This document shows positions 40,804 through 48,865 of a stretch of DNA of 57,894 bases, in pieces. The notes under the pieces are model-generated. The model was not told the origin of the DNA. It made no database searches and was given only the letters and a program-made list of their open reading frames with translations. A program made the translations under genes and the position numbers. This stretch comes from an uncultured Verrucomicrobiales bacterium (GTDB taxonomy: Bacteria > Verrucomicrobiota > Verrucomicrobiia > Verrucomicrobiales > Akkermansiaceae): contig CALCHQ010000126.1 of the NCBI GenBank assembly GCA_937901085.1, positions 1-57,894 of the forward strand, in the 5' to 3' direction. Each line of letters starts with the position of its first letter. The stretch's first letter is position 1.

Positions 40804-43317
40804 TTAATCAATCACATCACCAAGCTTCTCGCCGGTGCCGATAACCCGCCCCGTAGGATCAACTATATCCACCTTCACAAAGAGCAGGAATGCCTTGCGA
40901 ACCTTATCCTCACCCTCGGAACGGAAAAGCCGGCCCACCATGGGCAAGTCGCCCAGTACGGGTAATTTGTCTTCGTAACGGACAGAGCGGACCTCCTTCA
41001 TACCACCCATCACGACAACCGCACCGGAGCCTACCGTCAGCTTGGTATTCTCCATGCGGCGCTTGAACACGGGCTTCAGAATCTGATTATCAGTCAACGT
41101 AATATATGCCCCGTCGGCACCATCCTCCGTCGATATGTACGAGTAAATGGGACTGCCCCAATTCACAAAGCCCTCGAATTCGTTAAGGGTTACGGTAAGA
41201 GCCAGCGTAACGTGGCGGCCGTCGGGAGCCACGCTGGCATCATGAACCTGCACCACAGAACCTACGCCACCAACACCCTCATCCACCATACCAAAGCGGA
41301 TGAAGGATTCGGGATGCGCCGGAGAGGCTATGATAGACTGACCATAAGAGGAATATGTACCACCGCCATCAAGCACACTACCCTCTGTATCGCCCAGCCA
41401 GAAGCTGCTGGACTGAATCTGCGGCTCGGCGTAGGTATCCGGGTAGAACATCTCCTTTACATTCGCAAACACCACCTGTTCATCACGTCCAGGAGTCATG
41501 ACAATGCGAGGATTGGTCATAATATCAACCCCCTTCTTCTGGGCAGCGCCCCGCATAATCATGGTCACATCGCCAGAGCCCCATACACCGCGGAAGGAGA
41601 AAATGCCAGGAGCTTTCTGCTGCGCGGCATTCCGGGTGCTGAACAGCCCCGCACGCCCTGTACTGATGAGACTTTCGATATTATCGGCGCTCAACACCAT
41701 TTTGCCCGACCTGAGTCCCTCTGTTGCAGACAGACCCGTTTGCGGCATTGATATCTTGGCGGTCGCAGATGGCAAGCCCGCCGCTTCTATCAGATTCTGT
41801 TCCTTTGTGCCAGAAGCAAACAAAGCCTTGGGGCCCACATTGAAGTTGAACAGCCATTCAAAGCCCAACTCATTGAGGTCGCTCTCTTCCACCTCCATGG
41901 CGATGATGTTGAGAACCACAGCACGGTCTGTTTCCAGAGGCATCGAAATGAGTTCCTCGATTTCCTCCTGGTTGAATGCCGTATTCCGCACCGTCAGCAT
42001 GCGGGTAGATGCATCGTACCGGGCATTCGCCCCTTCGGGGAAGGAGACGCCCATTTCCTTGAGAGCTACCACCGGATTCACGCGCTTCACCATCACGCGG
42101 GAGGAAGAAGAAAATTCATCATCTTCCTCATCATCACCTGAGCCACCCGTATTCAGCGAATCAAAGAAATGCGGCGGCACAGAGTACACACGCTCGACCA
42201 TAGGCCCGAAGTCGCGGCCGGAATACGAGAACTCCACACCGAGCGGTGTGATGTAATGCGTGATGCCGAGGTGCTTATCCAGAATCGACAAGAGGTCGAA
42301 CACAGAAATATTATTCAGCGTCAGGTTCACGCGGCGCTCCATCAGCGCCTTGTAACCGGGGGAATCCTCGGCACCGAAATCAGAAATGAGGTTGATTGGT
42401 CGACCGGCGCTGATCCCCTGCCCCTCAAAGCGGACAATCTGCCCACGGAGCGCATCAAGCACATCATTGATGGCAGCCTCCTCAAACGCAATGCGGGGAA
42501 TCACCATTTCGCGCAGCGCCGCCACCATGCGGTTTTCCGTCTCGGCATCCTGCTGCACCACCGAACCAGACTCCGTTGCGGCAAGCGTAACGCCGTCCAC
42601 ATCCAGAGGAAGGGGTTCCTCCCATGTCTTATCCACTTCGGTAAGGGCCTTGGCGCGGAACGCATCGTGTGCGTTCTGGTAGTATTTCTGGCGGCGGTTC
42701 TGCACCAATTCCCTGCCCCGCTGGGCAGCGGTGTTATAGCGGTCAATGCGAAGCACCGCATCAAAAGTCTCCTGCGCCTTGTCAAAATTCCCCAGGTCAT
42801 AGTAGCCATACGCCAGAGACAGCAGGCGGTTCACCTCGGTCACATTACCGACATGCTGCGGCGTCAGCGCCGGATTGGTACGCACGGGATCCTGCGTTCT
42901 GGCCAGTTCCTGCGCGGCAAACTGGTGGCCGGGAGAAAGCTCCATCGCCTCCTTCAAGAAAGCCACGGCTTCGTCTGTCCGCCCCACGGTGCGGTAATCC
43001 ATAGCCTTGGCCACCAGGGCATCGGCCAGGCTGTCCTTAATGAACTTCACCTGCTTTTCCGTAGCCGGAGCCTTAGGCATCTTTTCGAGAGCGGCGCGGT
43101 AGCAATCCACGGCTTCCCCGTAACGCCCTGCCGTATAGGCCGTGCGAGCCTCCTGCAACTTCTGGAGAGCGTCGCGCGCTGCATATTGACGCTGAGCCGT
43201 TTCAGCAGCAGCCGTCGCAGAAGCAGAAGATTCCTGTGCAGCCACCTGAGGAGAGAGAGAGAGAGCCACCGATGACACCAGAGACAACAGGACTGTGCGA
43301 GAATTAAAGCCGTTCAT
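40804..43317 (-). CDS. TPR-containing secretin (type II secretion / type IV pilus outer-membrane channel)
   Basis: An 837-residue protein from start MNGFNSRTVLLSLVSSVALS (signal peptide to about AAQ). Residues about 40-220 hold tetratricopeptide-like repeats (ARTAYTAGRYGEAVDCYRAAL, GYYDLGNFDKAQETFDAVLRI). Residues about 290-480 contain secretin N-domains (VNLTLNNISVFDLLSILDKH is the STN/N0-like part). The C-terminal secretin domain (about 500-825) carries VVLNIIAMEVEESDLNELG, VVMGGMKEVRSVRYEDKLPVLGDLPMVGRLF, the classic secretin end. The N-terminal TPR replaces the separate pilotin-type helper used elsewhere. The Akkermansia muciniphila protein Amuc_1098 is of similar kind from memory, but its neighbours differ from those here. 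Inner-membrane components (ATPase, PilC/GspF) are not in the window. Confidence 0.9.
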   Translation of the reverse strand: MNGFNSRTVLLSLVSSVALSLSPQVAAQESSASATAAAETAQRQYAARDALQKLQEARTAYTAGRYGEAVDCYRAALEKMPKAPATEKQVKFIKDSLADALVAKAMDYRTVGRTDEAVAFLKEAMELSPGHQFAAQELARTQDPVRTNPALTPQHVGNVTEVNRLLSLAYGYYDLGNFDKAQETFDAVLRIDRYNTAAQRGRELVQNRRQKYYQNAHDAFRAKALTEVDKTWEEPLPLDVDGVTLAATESGSVVQQDAETENRMVAALREMVIPRIAFEEAAINDVLDALRGQIVRFEGQGISAGRPINLISDFGAEDSPGYKALMERRVNLTLNNISVFDLLSILDKHLGITHYITPLGVEFSYSGRDFGPMVERVYSVPPHFFDSLNTGGSGDDEEDDEFSSSSRVMVKRVNPVVALKEMGVSFPEGANARYDASTRMLTVRNTAFNQEEIEELISMPLETDRAVVLNIIAMEVEESDLNELGFEWLFNFNVGPKALFASGTKEQNLIEAAGLPSATAKISMPQTGLSATEGLRSGKMVLSADNIESLISTGRAGLFSTRNAAQQKAPGIFSFRGVWGSGDVTMIMRGAAQKKGVDIMTNPRIVMTPGRDEQVVFANVKEMFYPDTYAEPQIQSSSFWLGDTEGSVLDGGGTYSSYGQSIIASPAHPESFIRFGMVDEGVGGVGSVVQVHDASVAPDGRHVTLALTVTLNEFEGFVNWGSPIYSYISTEDGADGAYITLTDNQILKPVFKRRMENTKLTVGSGAVVVMGGMKEVRSVRYEDKLPVLGDLPMVGRLFRSEGEDKVRKAFLLFVKVDIVDPTGRVIGTGEKLGDVID

Positions 43318-43330
43318 AGCAAGTGCAAGC

Positions 43331-43359
43331 ATACTACCATTTTTTGAGCCAAAAGTCAC
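43331..43359 (-). promoter_or_regulatory. Candidate promoter of the secretin operon
   Basis: Minus strand -35 GTGACT (43354-43359), a 17-base spacer and -10 TAGTAT (43331-43336), 13 bases before the ATG at 43317. Confidence 0.5.
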
Positions 43360-43396
43360 TCTAAAAGTGCGTGTTTTTCCAATTTTTATAACAAAT

Positions 43397-43425
43397 AGCG
43401 GCCCTCTGCGTGACAGAGAGCCGCT
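43397..43425 (-). terminator. rpoD terminator
   Basis: A 12-bp stem (43397-43408 and 43414-43425) with a 5-base loop. One position is a C-A mismatch on the plus strand but a G-U pair in minus-strand RNA, which points to termination of rpoD. The tail is ATTTGTTAT. Confidence 0.7.
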
Positions 43426-43448
43426 GAAAAATCCAGACATGCTTGATA

Positions 43449-46028
43449 TCAGCATTCTGCGGAGTCGGGCAAGTATCCCTTAATCTTGCTGATACGCGTA
43501 GGATGACGCAGTTTACGAAGAGCCTTCGCCTCAATCTGGCGGATACGCTCGCGCGTCACATTGAACTGCCGGCCCACTTCTTCCAGCGTACGCGGATTGC
43601 CGTCCTTCAGACCGAAGCGCTGTTCAATCACGGCACGTTCACGGGAATTGAGCGTATTGAGCACATCGCCAATCTTGTCACGCAGGGAATTGTAGGAAGC
43701 TCCGTCCATGGGATTTTCCGCGCTCTTATCCTCCAGGAAATCACCAAATGACGTATCGTCGGAATCACCCACCGGCTGCTGCATGGAAATCGGCTGCTGT
43801 GCCATCTTCAGCACACTACGCACCTTTTCCACCGACATCACCGCACCCTTGTTAGGTTCTTCTGCCAGAGCAGCGGCGATTTCCTCCGGCGTAGGCTCAC
43901 GGCCGAAATCCTGCACCAGCTTTTTCTGCACACGCATGAGCTTGTTGATGGTCTCAATCATGTGGACAGGAATACGAATTGTGCGGGCCTGGTCGGCAAT
44001 CGAACGCGTAATTGCCTGGCGAATCCACCAGGTGGCGTAAGTGGAGAACTTGTAACCGCGGCGGTACTCGAACTTCTCCACAGCCTTCATAAGGCCCATG
44101 TTACCCTCCTGAATCAAATCCAGGAACGCAAGCCCGCGGTTCGTGTACTTCTTGGCAATGGAAATCACCAGACGAAGGTTAGCCTCAATCATTTCGCGCT
44201 TGGCGTTCTCGGCATCCTTCATGCTCTGGCTCATGAGCTTGTAATTCTCCAGGAACTGGGGAATCGGCATCCAGAGTTCCATCTCAAACTCCTTGAGCGC
44301 ATCACGATACAGGGGATTCTCCGGGTCAGCCTCACGCTGGCGCAGCACCTTCTTGATACGCTGACGCAACTCGCGGAGTTCCTTCACAAAATCCTCATAC
44401 ACCTTACCTTTGAACGAAAAACCAGCATACAGTTCAGTCAGCGTTTCAAGCTTCTCTTCAAACTCTTTCTGTGGGCCGGCAACAGATTTCTTGCGCTTGC
44501 GGGCAGAACACAGGCGGGCATAGCAGGCCTGTACCTCGGCATGGCGGGTCATCACCTTAGTCACCAGGGGAGGCAGTTCTTTCAGGTACTTATCGCGGCG
44601 GTCGATATTCTTATCCACCACCACACGGTCGAAGCGCTCCTCATTGTGCTGCACCTTGTCGGCCGTATCGCAATAATAGACAGCCACGACACCGAAGCGG
44701 TGCAGATAACGCTGCAAGTCCTCTTCCGCCTGGTCAATCTTGCGGGAAATCTCCACCTCCTTCTGGCGGGAAAGCAAATCCTTGAGCCCCATCTGCTTGA
44801 GGTACATACGCACAGGGTCATCCAGGATATCGAGTTTGGCCTCCATCTTCTCGGCCTCATCCTCATCACCGCTTTCCGTCATACGCTGGCGCTCACCGTA
44901 TGTATCCACATCCGAGGCGTCAATAATATCAAACTGCATGCCGCGCAGACGCTCCATGATTTCCTCGTAATCCGAAGGGTCAATCACATCATGCGGCAGC
45001 ACATCATTGATATCATCGTAGGTCAGGTAACCCTGCTCCTGCGCCTGGCGTATCAGCTCCTTGATTTTTTCCTGTACCACCGGGCTGTTCACCAGACGCC
45101 CATCCTTGGAGCGCAGTTCATCCGCCGAGAGAGGCTTCACAGCATACTCCTCCTCATCCCGGACTTCCACACCCACCAGGTGCAGTCGCTCAAACAGACG
45201 AGCCTGGTCGTTATCTTCCGTTTCATCCGGCGGCAGGGAGTTTTCAATATCCTCTGCGGTCACATAGCCATTATTCTTCTTGGCAATGGCCAGCAGAGAC
45301 TTGAACGCCATCTTCAGCGTGGCATCTTCGGCAAAGAACTCGTTCATTTCAGCCGCCGAAAGCTGCGGCGTAAAATGCTTACTCTTCTTCTCACGAGTCT
45401 TCCCCTCCCTGGACTTGAGCTTGGCAGGCTCCTCCTCCACAGGAACATCCTCCACCGGTGCAGGAACCGGAGCGGGAGCAAGCCCCATCATAATTTCAAA
45501 ATCGTCCGGCTCGTGCGCGGGGGCAACCGCTTCCACCGCCGCCTTGGCAGCGGGCTTTTTCTCCACCTTGGGAGCAAGGGCAGCCTTGGCAGCGGGCTTT
45601 TTCTCCACCTTGGGAGCAGGGGCAGCCTTGGCAGCGGGCTTTTTCTCCACCTTGGAAGCAGGGGCAGCCTTGGCAGCGGGCTTCTTCTCCACCTTGGGAG
45701 CGGGAGCCGCCTTGGCAGCGGGCTTCTTCTCCACCTTGGGAGCAGGGGCAGCCTTGGCAGCGGGCTTCTTCTCCACCTTGGGAGCGGGGGCAGCCTTGGC
45801 AGCGGGCTTCTTCTCCACCTTGGGAGCGGGTGCAGCCTTGGCAGCGGGCTTTTTCTCCACCTTGGGAGCGGGTGCAGCCTTGGCAGCGGGTTTCTTCTCT
45901 ACCTTGGGAGCAGGTGCAGCCTTGGCAACAGATGCCTTTTTGGCGGGCGCTTTCTTGGCTGCAGCCGTTTTAGCGGCAGGCTTGGCCTTGGCAGCGGCTT
46001 TTGCAGAATCTTTCTTGGGAGTCGACAT
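43449..46028 (-). CDS. rpoD: Primary sigma-70 factor RpoD with long repetitive Lys/Ala/Pro N-terminal tail
   Basis: An 859-residue housekeeping sigma factor (start MSTPKKDSAKAAAKAKP; an ATG at 46052 would add 8 residues). Residues 1-165 are a basic, disordered tail holding nine tandem 14-residue units of the type KVEKKPAAKAAPAP (about 37-162, 42-bp DNA repeats 45541-45918), like histone H1 tails. An acidic/Pro linker follows (about 165-210). A region 1.1-like domain at about 237-298 is followed by a second at about 316-374 (EQGYLTYDDINDVLPHDVID), the canonical one. Then come region 1.2 (DPVRMYLKQMGLKDLLSRQKE), a non-conserved region, region 2 (ANLRLVISIAKKYTNRGLAFLDLIQEGN, YKFSTYATWWIRQAITR), region 3, and region 4 (LEEVGRQFNVTRERIRQIEAKALRKLRHP). 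All promoter-recognition regions are intact. Confidence 0.97.
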   Translation of the reverse strand: MSTPKKDSAKAAAKAKPAAKTAAAKKAPAKKASVAKAAPAPKVEKKPAAKAAPAPKVEKKPAAKAAPAPKVEKKPAAKAAPAPKVEKKPAAKAAPAPKVEKKPAAKAAPAPKVEKKPAAKAAPASKVEKKPAAKAAPAPKVEKKPAAKAALAPKVEKKPAAKAAVEAVAPAHEPDDFEIMMGLAPAPVPAPVEDVPVEEEPAKLKSREGKTREKKSKHFTPQLSAAEMNEFFAEDATLKMAFKSLLAIAKKNNGYVTAEDIENSLPPDETEDNDQARLFERLHLVGVEVRDEEEYAVKPLSADELRSKDGRLVNSPVVQEKIKELIRQAQEQGYLTYDDINDVLPHDVIDPSDYEEIMERLRGMQFDIIDASDVDTYGERQRMTESGDEDEAEKMEAKLDILDDPVRMYLKQMGLKDLLSRQKEVEISRKIDQAEEDLQRYLHRFGVVAVYYCDTADKVQHNEERFDRVVVDKNIDRRDKYLKELPPLVTKVMTRHAEVQACYARLCSARKRKKSVAGPQKEFEEKLETLTELYAGFSFKGKVYEDFVKELRELRQRIKKVLRQREADPENPLYRDALKEFEMELWMPIPQFLENYKLMSQSMKDAENAKREMIEANLRLVISIAKKYTNRGLAFLDLIQEGNMGLMKAVEKFEYRRGYKFSTYATWWIRQAITRSIADQARTIRIPVHMIETINKLMRVQKKLVQDFGREPTPEEIAAALAEEPNKGAVMSVEKVRSVLKMAQQPISMQQPVGDSDDTSFGDFLEDKSAENPMDGASYNSLRDKIGDVLNTLNSRERAVIEQRFGLKDGNPRTLEEVGRQFNVTRERIRQIEAKALRKLRHPTRISKIKGYLPDSAEC
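45541..45918. repeat. Nine 42-bp tandem repeats inside rpoD
   Basis: Nine near-identical in-frame copies of a 42-bp unit (plus strand reads like GCCTTGGCAGCGGGCTTCTT...). Synonymous and a few amino-acid changes distinguish copies (APAS and ALAP variants in copies 7 and 9). Such a perfect array is prone to length change by slippage or recombination. Confidence 0.93.
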
Positions 46029-46100
46029 AATCGTGGATAAAACTGTGGGCATACTCCACCCTTTACAGATTTTGTCAAGAGTTTGGCAAAATTTGCGAGC

Positions 46101-46128
46101 ATTATATAGCCAAAACGCCAACTGTCAA
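46101..46128 (-). promoter_or_regulatory. rpoD promoter
   Basis: Minus strand -35 TTGACA (46123-46128), 16-base spacer and -10 TATAAT (46101-46106), both consensus. A second TTGACA at 46073-46078 lies downstream and may serve another start. The leader is about 65 bases to the ATG at 46028. Confidence 0.85.
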
Positions 46129-46168
46129 CCCACCGCCATTCAATATGACGCAATTTTAGTTATTTTTC

Positions 46169-48157
46169 TTAATTAAAAGAGCCGAATTCTGCCTCCAACG
46201 CTGCCGTCCGGCGTTCTATTTCCTCACTCAATTCCTCCCACCTGGTGTAGAGAGACTCCGATTTCCGTTCCAGCTCCTGATACTCCTGAGTCAGCTCCAT
46301 CAGCTTCTGATTATCGCTCATGTTGGCAGGATTTTCCAACTCAGCCGAAATTTCCTCCTTGCGTTCATCCAGCGCCGCAATATCCAGCTCAACCTGTTCC
46401 AGCTCCTGCTGCAATGGTTTCAGCACCTTGTTGCGCTGCTGGCGCGCCATTTCACGCGCCCGGCGGGCATCCCGGCGGTTGCCACTCTGCCCCGCACCCG
46501 CCTGCGATTGCGACTGCTGAGCGACCTCCGTCTTCAAACGGCGCTCCTCTGCCTCCACCGTTTCCAGATACGCACTCACATTCCCATAGAACAGGCGCGG
46601 AGCATGCCCCAGGCGAAACTCCAGCACCTTGTTCACGATGGGATCCAGGAACTGGCGGTTGTGCGAAACAATACAGTACGAACCGGGATACTCCTGCAAG
46701 GCACGCTGCAGCACCTCCTGACTCTGGAAATCCAGGTGGTTGGTCGGTTCGTCCATAATCAGGAAATTCGCCGGTTTCAAGAGCATGCACACCAGTGCCA
46801 CGCGCGAGCGTTCACCGCCGGAAAGCACGCCTATCTTCTTGAACACATCATCCCCGCGGAAAAGGAAGCAGCCCAGCAGATTACGCACCAGGGGACGCGT
46901 CTCCCGGCTGGCGGCAGCCTCCACACACTCCAGCACCGTCTGCTCATTATTCAGCACATCGGCATGCGTCTGGGAGAAAAACGCCACCTGCGTATGGTGC
47001 CCGAAAGCAAAGCTGCCGGCATCCGGCTCCTCCGTGCCGGAAATCAGGCGGGTGAAAGTAGATTTACCGCTGCCGTTCACCCCCACAATGGCAATGCGGT
47101 CGCCCTTCTCCATGGTGAAGTCATAGCCCTTCAACAGCGTAATCGGGCCATAAGCCTTGCATGCCTTCTCCAGTTTCACCACCGTGTGGCCACCAGGCGG
47201 CGGCGGCGGGAAATGAAAACTCATCACAGCATCATCATCCTCCACCTCGATAAGCTCCACCTTCTCCAGCTGTTTGATGCGGCTCTGCACCTGGGTAGCC
47301 TTGGTCGCCTTGGCCCGGAAACGGTCAATAAATTCCTGAGTTTTGGCAATCTCGCGCTGTTGCGCTTTGGCCTGCCGCAGCAGAATTTCCTTACGCTGCT
47401 TACTCTCTTTCAGATAGAACGAGAAATTGCCGGCATATTCCTCAGCCCGGCCATGATGGAAGGCAATCGTGCGTGTCACCAGGCTGTCCAGCAGCGCCAC
47501 ATCGTGGCTGATGATGCAGATAGCCCCCCGGTATGTCCGCAGGCTCTGTTCGAGCCAGCGCTGGCTCTGCAAATCCAGGTGATTGGTCGGTTCGTCCAGC
47601 AGCAGCACCTCCGGTTCCTGCAAGAGCAGCTTCGCCAGGGCAATACGCATCTGCCAGCCGCCGGAAAATTCGCCGCAATCCCGCGTAAAATCTTTATCAG
47701 CAAAACCTAAGCCACGCAGAATCGATTCCGTGCGCGGACGCAGCCGCGCCGCATCGCGGTCATGAAGCACCAGCTCCAGCCTCCCGATTTCCTCCAGCGT
47801 GTCCTTGTATTCCTGGCTCGTGGCATCCAACTGCTGCAAATCCGCCGAAAGCGCATCCACCACCTGCTGAAGCTCCACGATATTGCCCACACTGCCCAGC
47901 ACCTCCTCCAGCAGGGGTGTGCCGTCAATATGAATACCGTCCTGCGGAAGGTAGCCCACCTTGGAATGCCGGGGCAGCAGTACCTTGCCGCGGTCCGGCT
48001 CCATCGCCCCCACAATGCACTTCATCAGCGTGGATTTTCCCGCGCCGTTCTGCCCGGCAAAGGCAATGCGGTCCCCCTGCTCCACCACAAAGGAGAGCGA
48101 ATCAAACAGCACGCGGGGGCCGAACTCAATATGCAGGTCCTGTACAGCGAAAACCAT
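46169..48157 (-). CDS. ABC-F family ATPase (Uup/YheS-like)
   Basis: A 662-residue soluble protein with two ATP-binding cassettes and no membrane domain. Start MVFAVQDLHIEFGPRVLFDS begins exactly at the first cassette; the longer frame upstream is not protein-like. Cassette 1: Walker A GQNGAGKST, signature FSGGWQMRIALAKLL, Walker B LLLDEPTNHLD. A charged linker (about 250-315) carries KATKATQVQSRIKQLEKVE, the P-site tRNA-interaction motif area. Cassette 2: GVNGSGKST, LSGGERSRVALVCMLL, LIMDEPTNHLD. A coiled-coil C-terminal extension (about 560-655) resembles the Uup DNA/ribosome-binding tail. Such proteins act on the ribosome or in translation regulation; a precise subfamily is uncertain. Confidence 0.93.
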   Translation of the reverse strand: MVFAVQDLHIEFGPRVLFDSLSFVVEQGDRIAFAGQNGAGKSTLMKCIVGAMEPDRGKVLLPRHSKVGYLPQDGIHIDGTPLLEEVLGSVGNIVELQQVVDALSADLQQLDATSQEYKDTLEEIGRLELVLHDRDAARLRPRTESILRGLGFADKDFTRDCGEFSGGWQMRIALAKLLLQEPEVLLLDEPTNHLDLQSQRWLEQSLRTYRGAICIISHDVALLDSLVTRTIAFHHGRAEEYAGNFSFYLKESKQRKEILLRQAKAQQREIAKTQEFIDRFRAKATKATQVQSRIKQLEKVELIEVEDDDAVMSFHFPPPPPGGHTVVKLEKACKAYGPITLLKGYDFTMEKGDRIAIVGVNGSGKSTFTRLISGTEEPDAGSFAFGHHTQVAFFSQTHADVLNNEQTVLECVEAAASRETRPLVRNLLGCFLFRGDDVFKKIGVLSGGERSRVALVCMLLKPANFLIMDEPTNHLDFQSQEVLQRALQEYPGSYCIVSHNRQFLDPIVNKVLEFRLGHAPRLFYGNVSAYLETVEAEERRLKTEVAQQSQSQAGAGQSGNRRDARRAREMARQQRNKVLKPLQQELEQVELDIAALDERKEEISAELENPANMSDNQKLMELTQEYQELERKSESLYTRWEELSEEIERRTAALEAEFGSFN

Positions 48158-48165
48158 GGAGCGGT

Positions 48166-48210
48166 ACGAAAGGAAACGCAGGCACTTACCCCAGCGGAAA
48201 GTGCCTGCGT
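48166..48210 (-). terminator. Terminator after the cyclophilin gene
   Basis: A perfect 12-bp stem ACGCAGGCACTT/AAGTGCCTGCGT (48176-48187 and 48199-48210) with an 11-base loop; on the minus strand TTTCCTTTCG follows. It lies between the cyclophilin stop and the ABC-F start. Confidence 0.75.
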
Positions 48211-48225
48211 CTGCGTTGAACGGAT

Positions 48226-48750
48226 TTACTTCCGGAGCATGCTGTTCCAGCGCTCGATATTGCGGGCCTGTTCCTCGAAGAGGTCGGCGCAATCGTCGTG
48301 AATCTCAATGGAAACAATCTTATCCCCCTGGCGCACCGCATTCACCACAGCCTGGTCAGCGGCCGAAAGCACCTCACCAAAGATGGTATGCTTGCCGTTG
48401 AGCCACTCCGTGGGCACATGCGTAATGAAGAACTGGGAACCATTCGTCCCCTGCCCGGTCCAGGTGCGGCCGGCATTCGCCATGGCCAGCAGACCCGGCT
48501 TGGTAAACTTGAGGTCGGGGCGGCATTCATCATCAAACTTATAACCAGGACCGCCGCAGCCAGTCCCTTCAGGGTCGCCACCCTGAATCATGAAATCAGC
48601 AATCACACGGTGGAAGGTCAGACCATTGTAGAAACCCTTGCTTGCCAGATTCAGGAAGCTGGCAGCCGTCATCGGGGTCTTGGAGGCGAACACCGTCAGG
48701 TTGATCTCGCCCTTGCTGGTCTTCATCGTGATTTTCTTGTCAGTAGCCAT
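48226..48750 (-). CDS. Peptidyl-prolyl cis-trans isomerase, cyclophilin type
   Basis: A 174-residue cytoplasmic cyclophilin that speeds proline isomerisation in protein folding. MATDKKITMKTSKGEINLTV starts the domain directly with no signal peptide; upstream in-frame ATGs give a Cys-rich leader and precede the transcription start. Active-site motifs are FHRVIADFMIQGGDPEGTG, GLLAMANAGRTWTGQGTNGSQFFIT and HTIFGEV, with catalytic Arg in FHRV. Length suits small bacterial PpiB. Confidence 0.95.
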   Translation of the reverse strand: MATDKKITMKTSKGEINLTVFASKTPMTAASFLNLASKGFYNGLTFHRVIADFMIQGGDPEGTGCGGPGYKFDDECRPDLKFTKPGLLAMANAGRTWTGQGTNGSQFFITHVPTEWLNGKHTIFGEVLSAADQAVVNAVRQGDKIVSIEIHDDCADLFEEQARNIERWNSMLRK

Positions 48751-48757
48751 GCGCCGC

Positions 48758-48786
48758 ACCATACCACCCACCTGCATAAAAATCAA
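48758..48786 (-). promoter_or_regulatory. Cyclophilin gene promoter, leaderless layout
   Basis: Minus strand -35 TTGATT (48781-48786), a 17-base spacer and -10 TATGGT (48758-48763). Only 7 bases separate the -10 box from the ATG at 48750, so transcription would start at or next to the start codon. Confidence 0.6.
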
Positions 48787-48830
48787 GGGCAAAAACACCA
48801 GCATGCCGCATTTTCGCGCGCGGCACAGGC

Positions 48831-48859
48831 TTGCAACGCGCGCGAATATGTGGTACAAT
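48831..48859 (+). promoter_or_regulatory. Promoter of the amidase gene, leaderless layout
   Basis: -35 TTGCAA (48831-48836), a 17-base spacer and -10 TACAAT (48854-48859). The ATG is 7 bases downstream, at the expected transcription start. Confidence 0.75.
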
Positions 48860-48865
48860 GCCCCC

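Noticed and set aside
45541..45918. Regular 42-bp array, CRISPR-like at first sight
   Set aside because: The repeats are directly adjacent without variable spacers, in frame and translated as KVEKKPAAKAAPAP inside RpoD.
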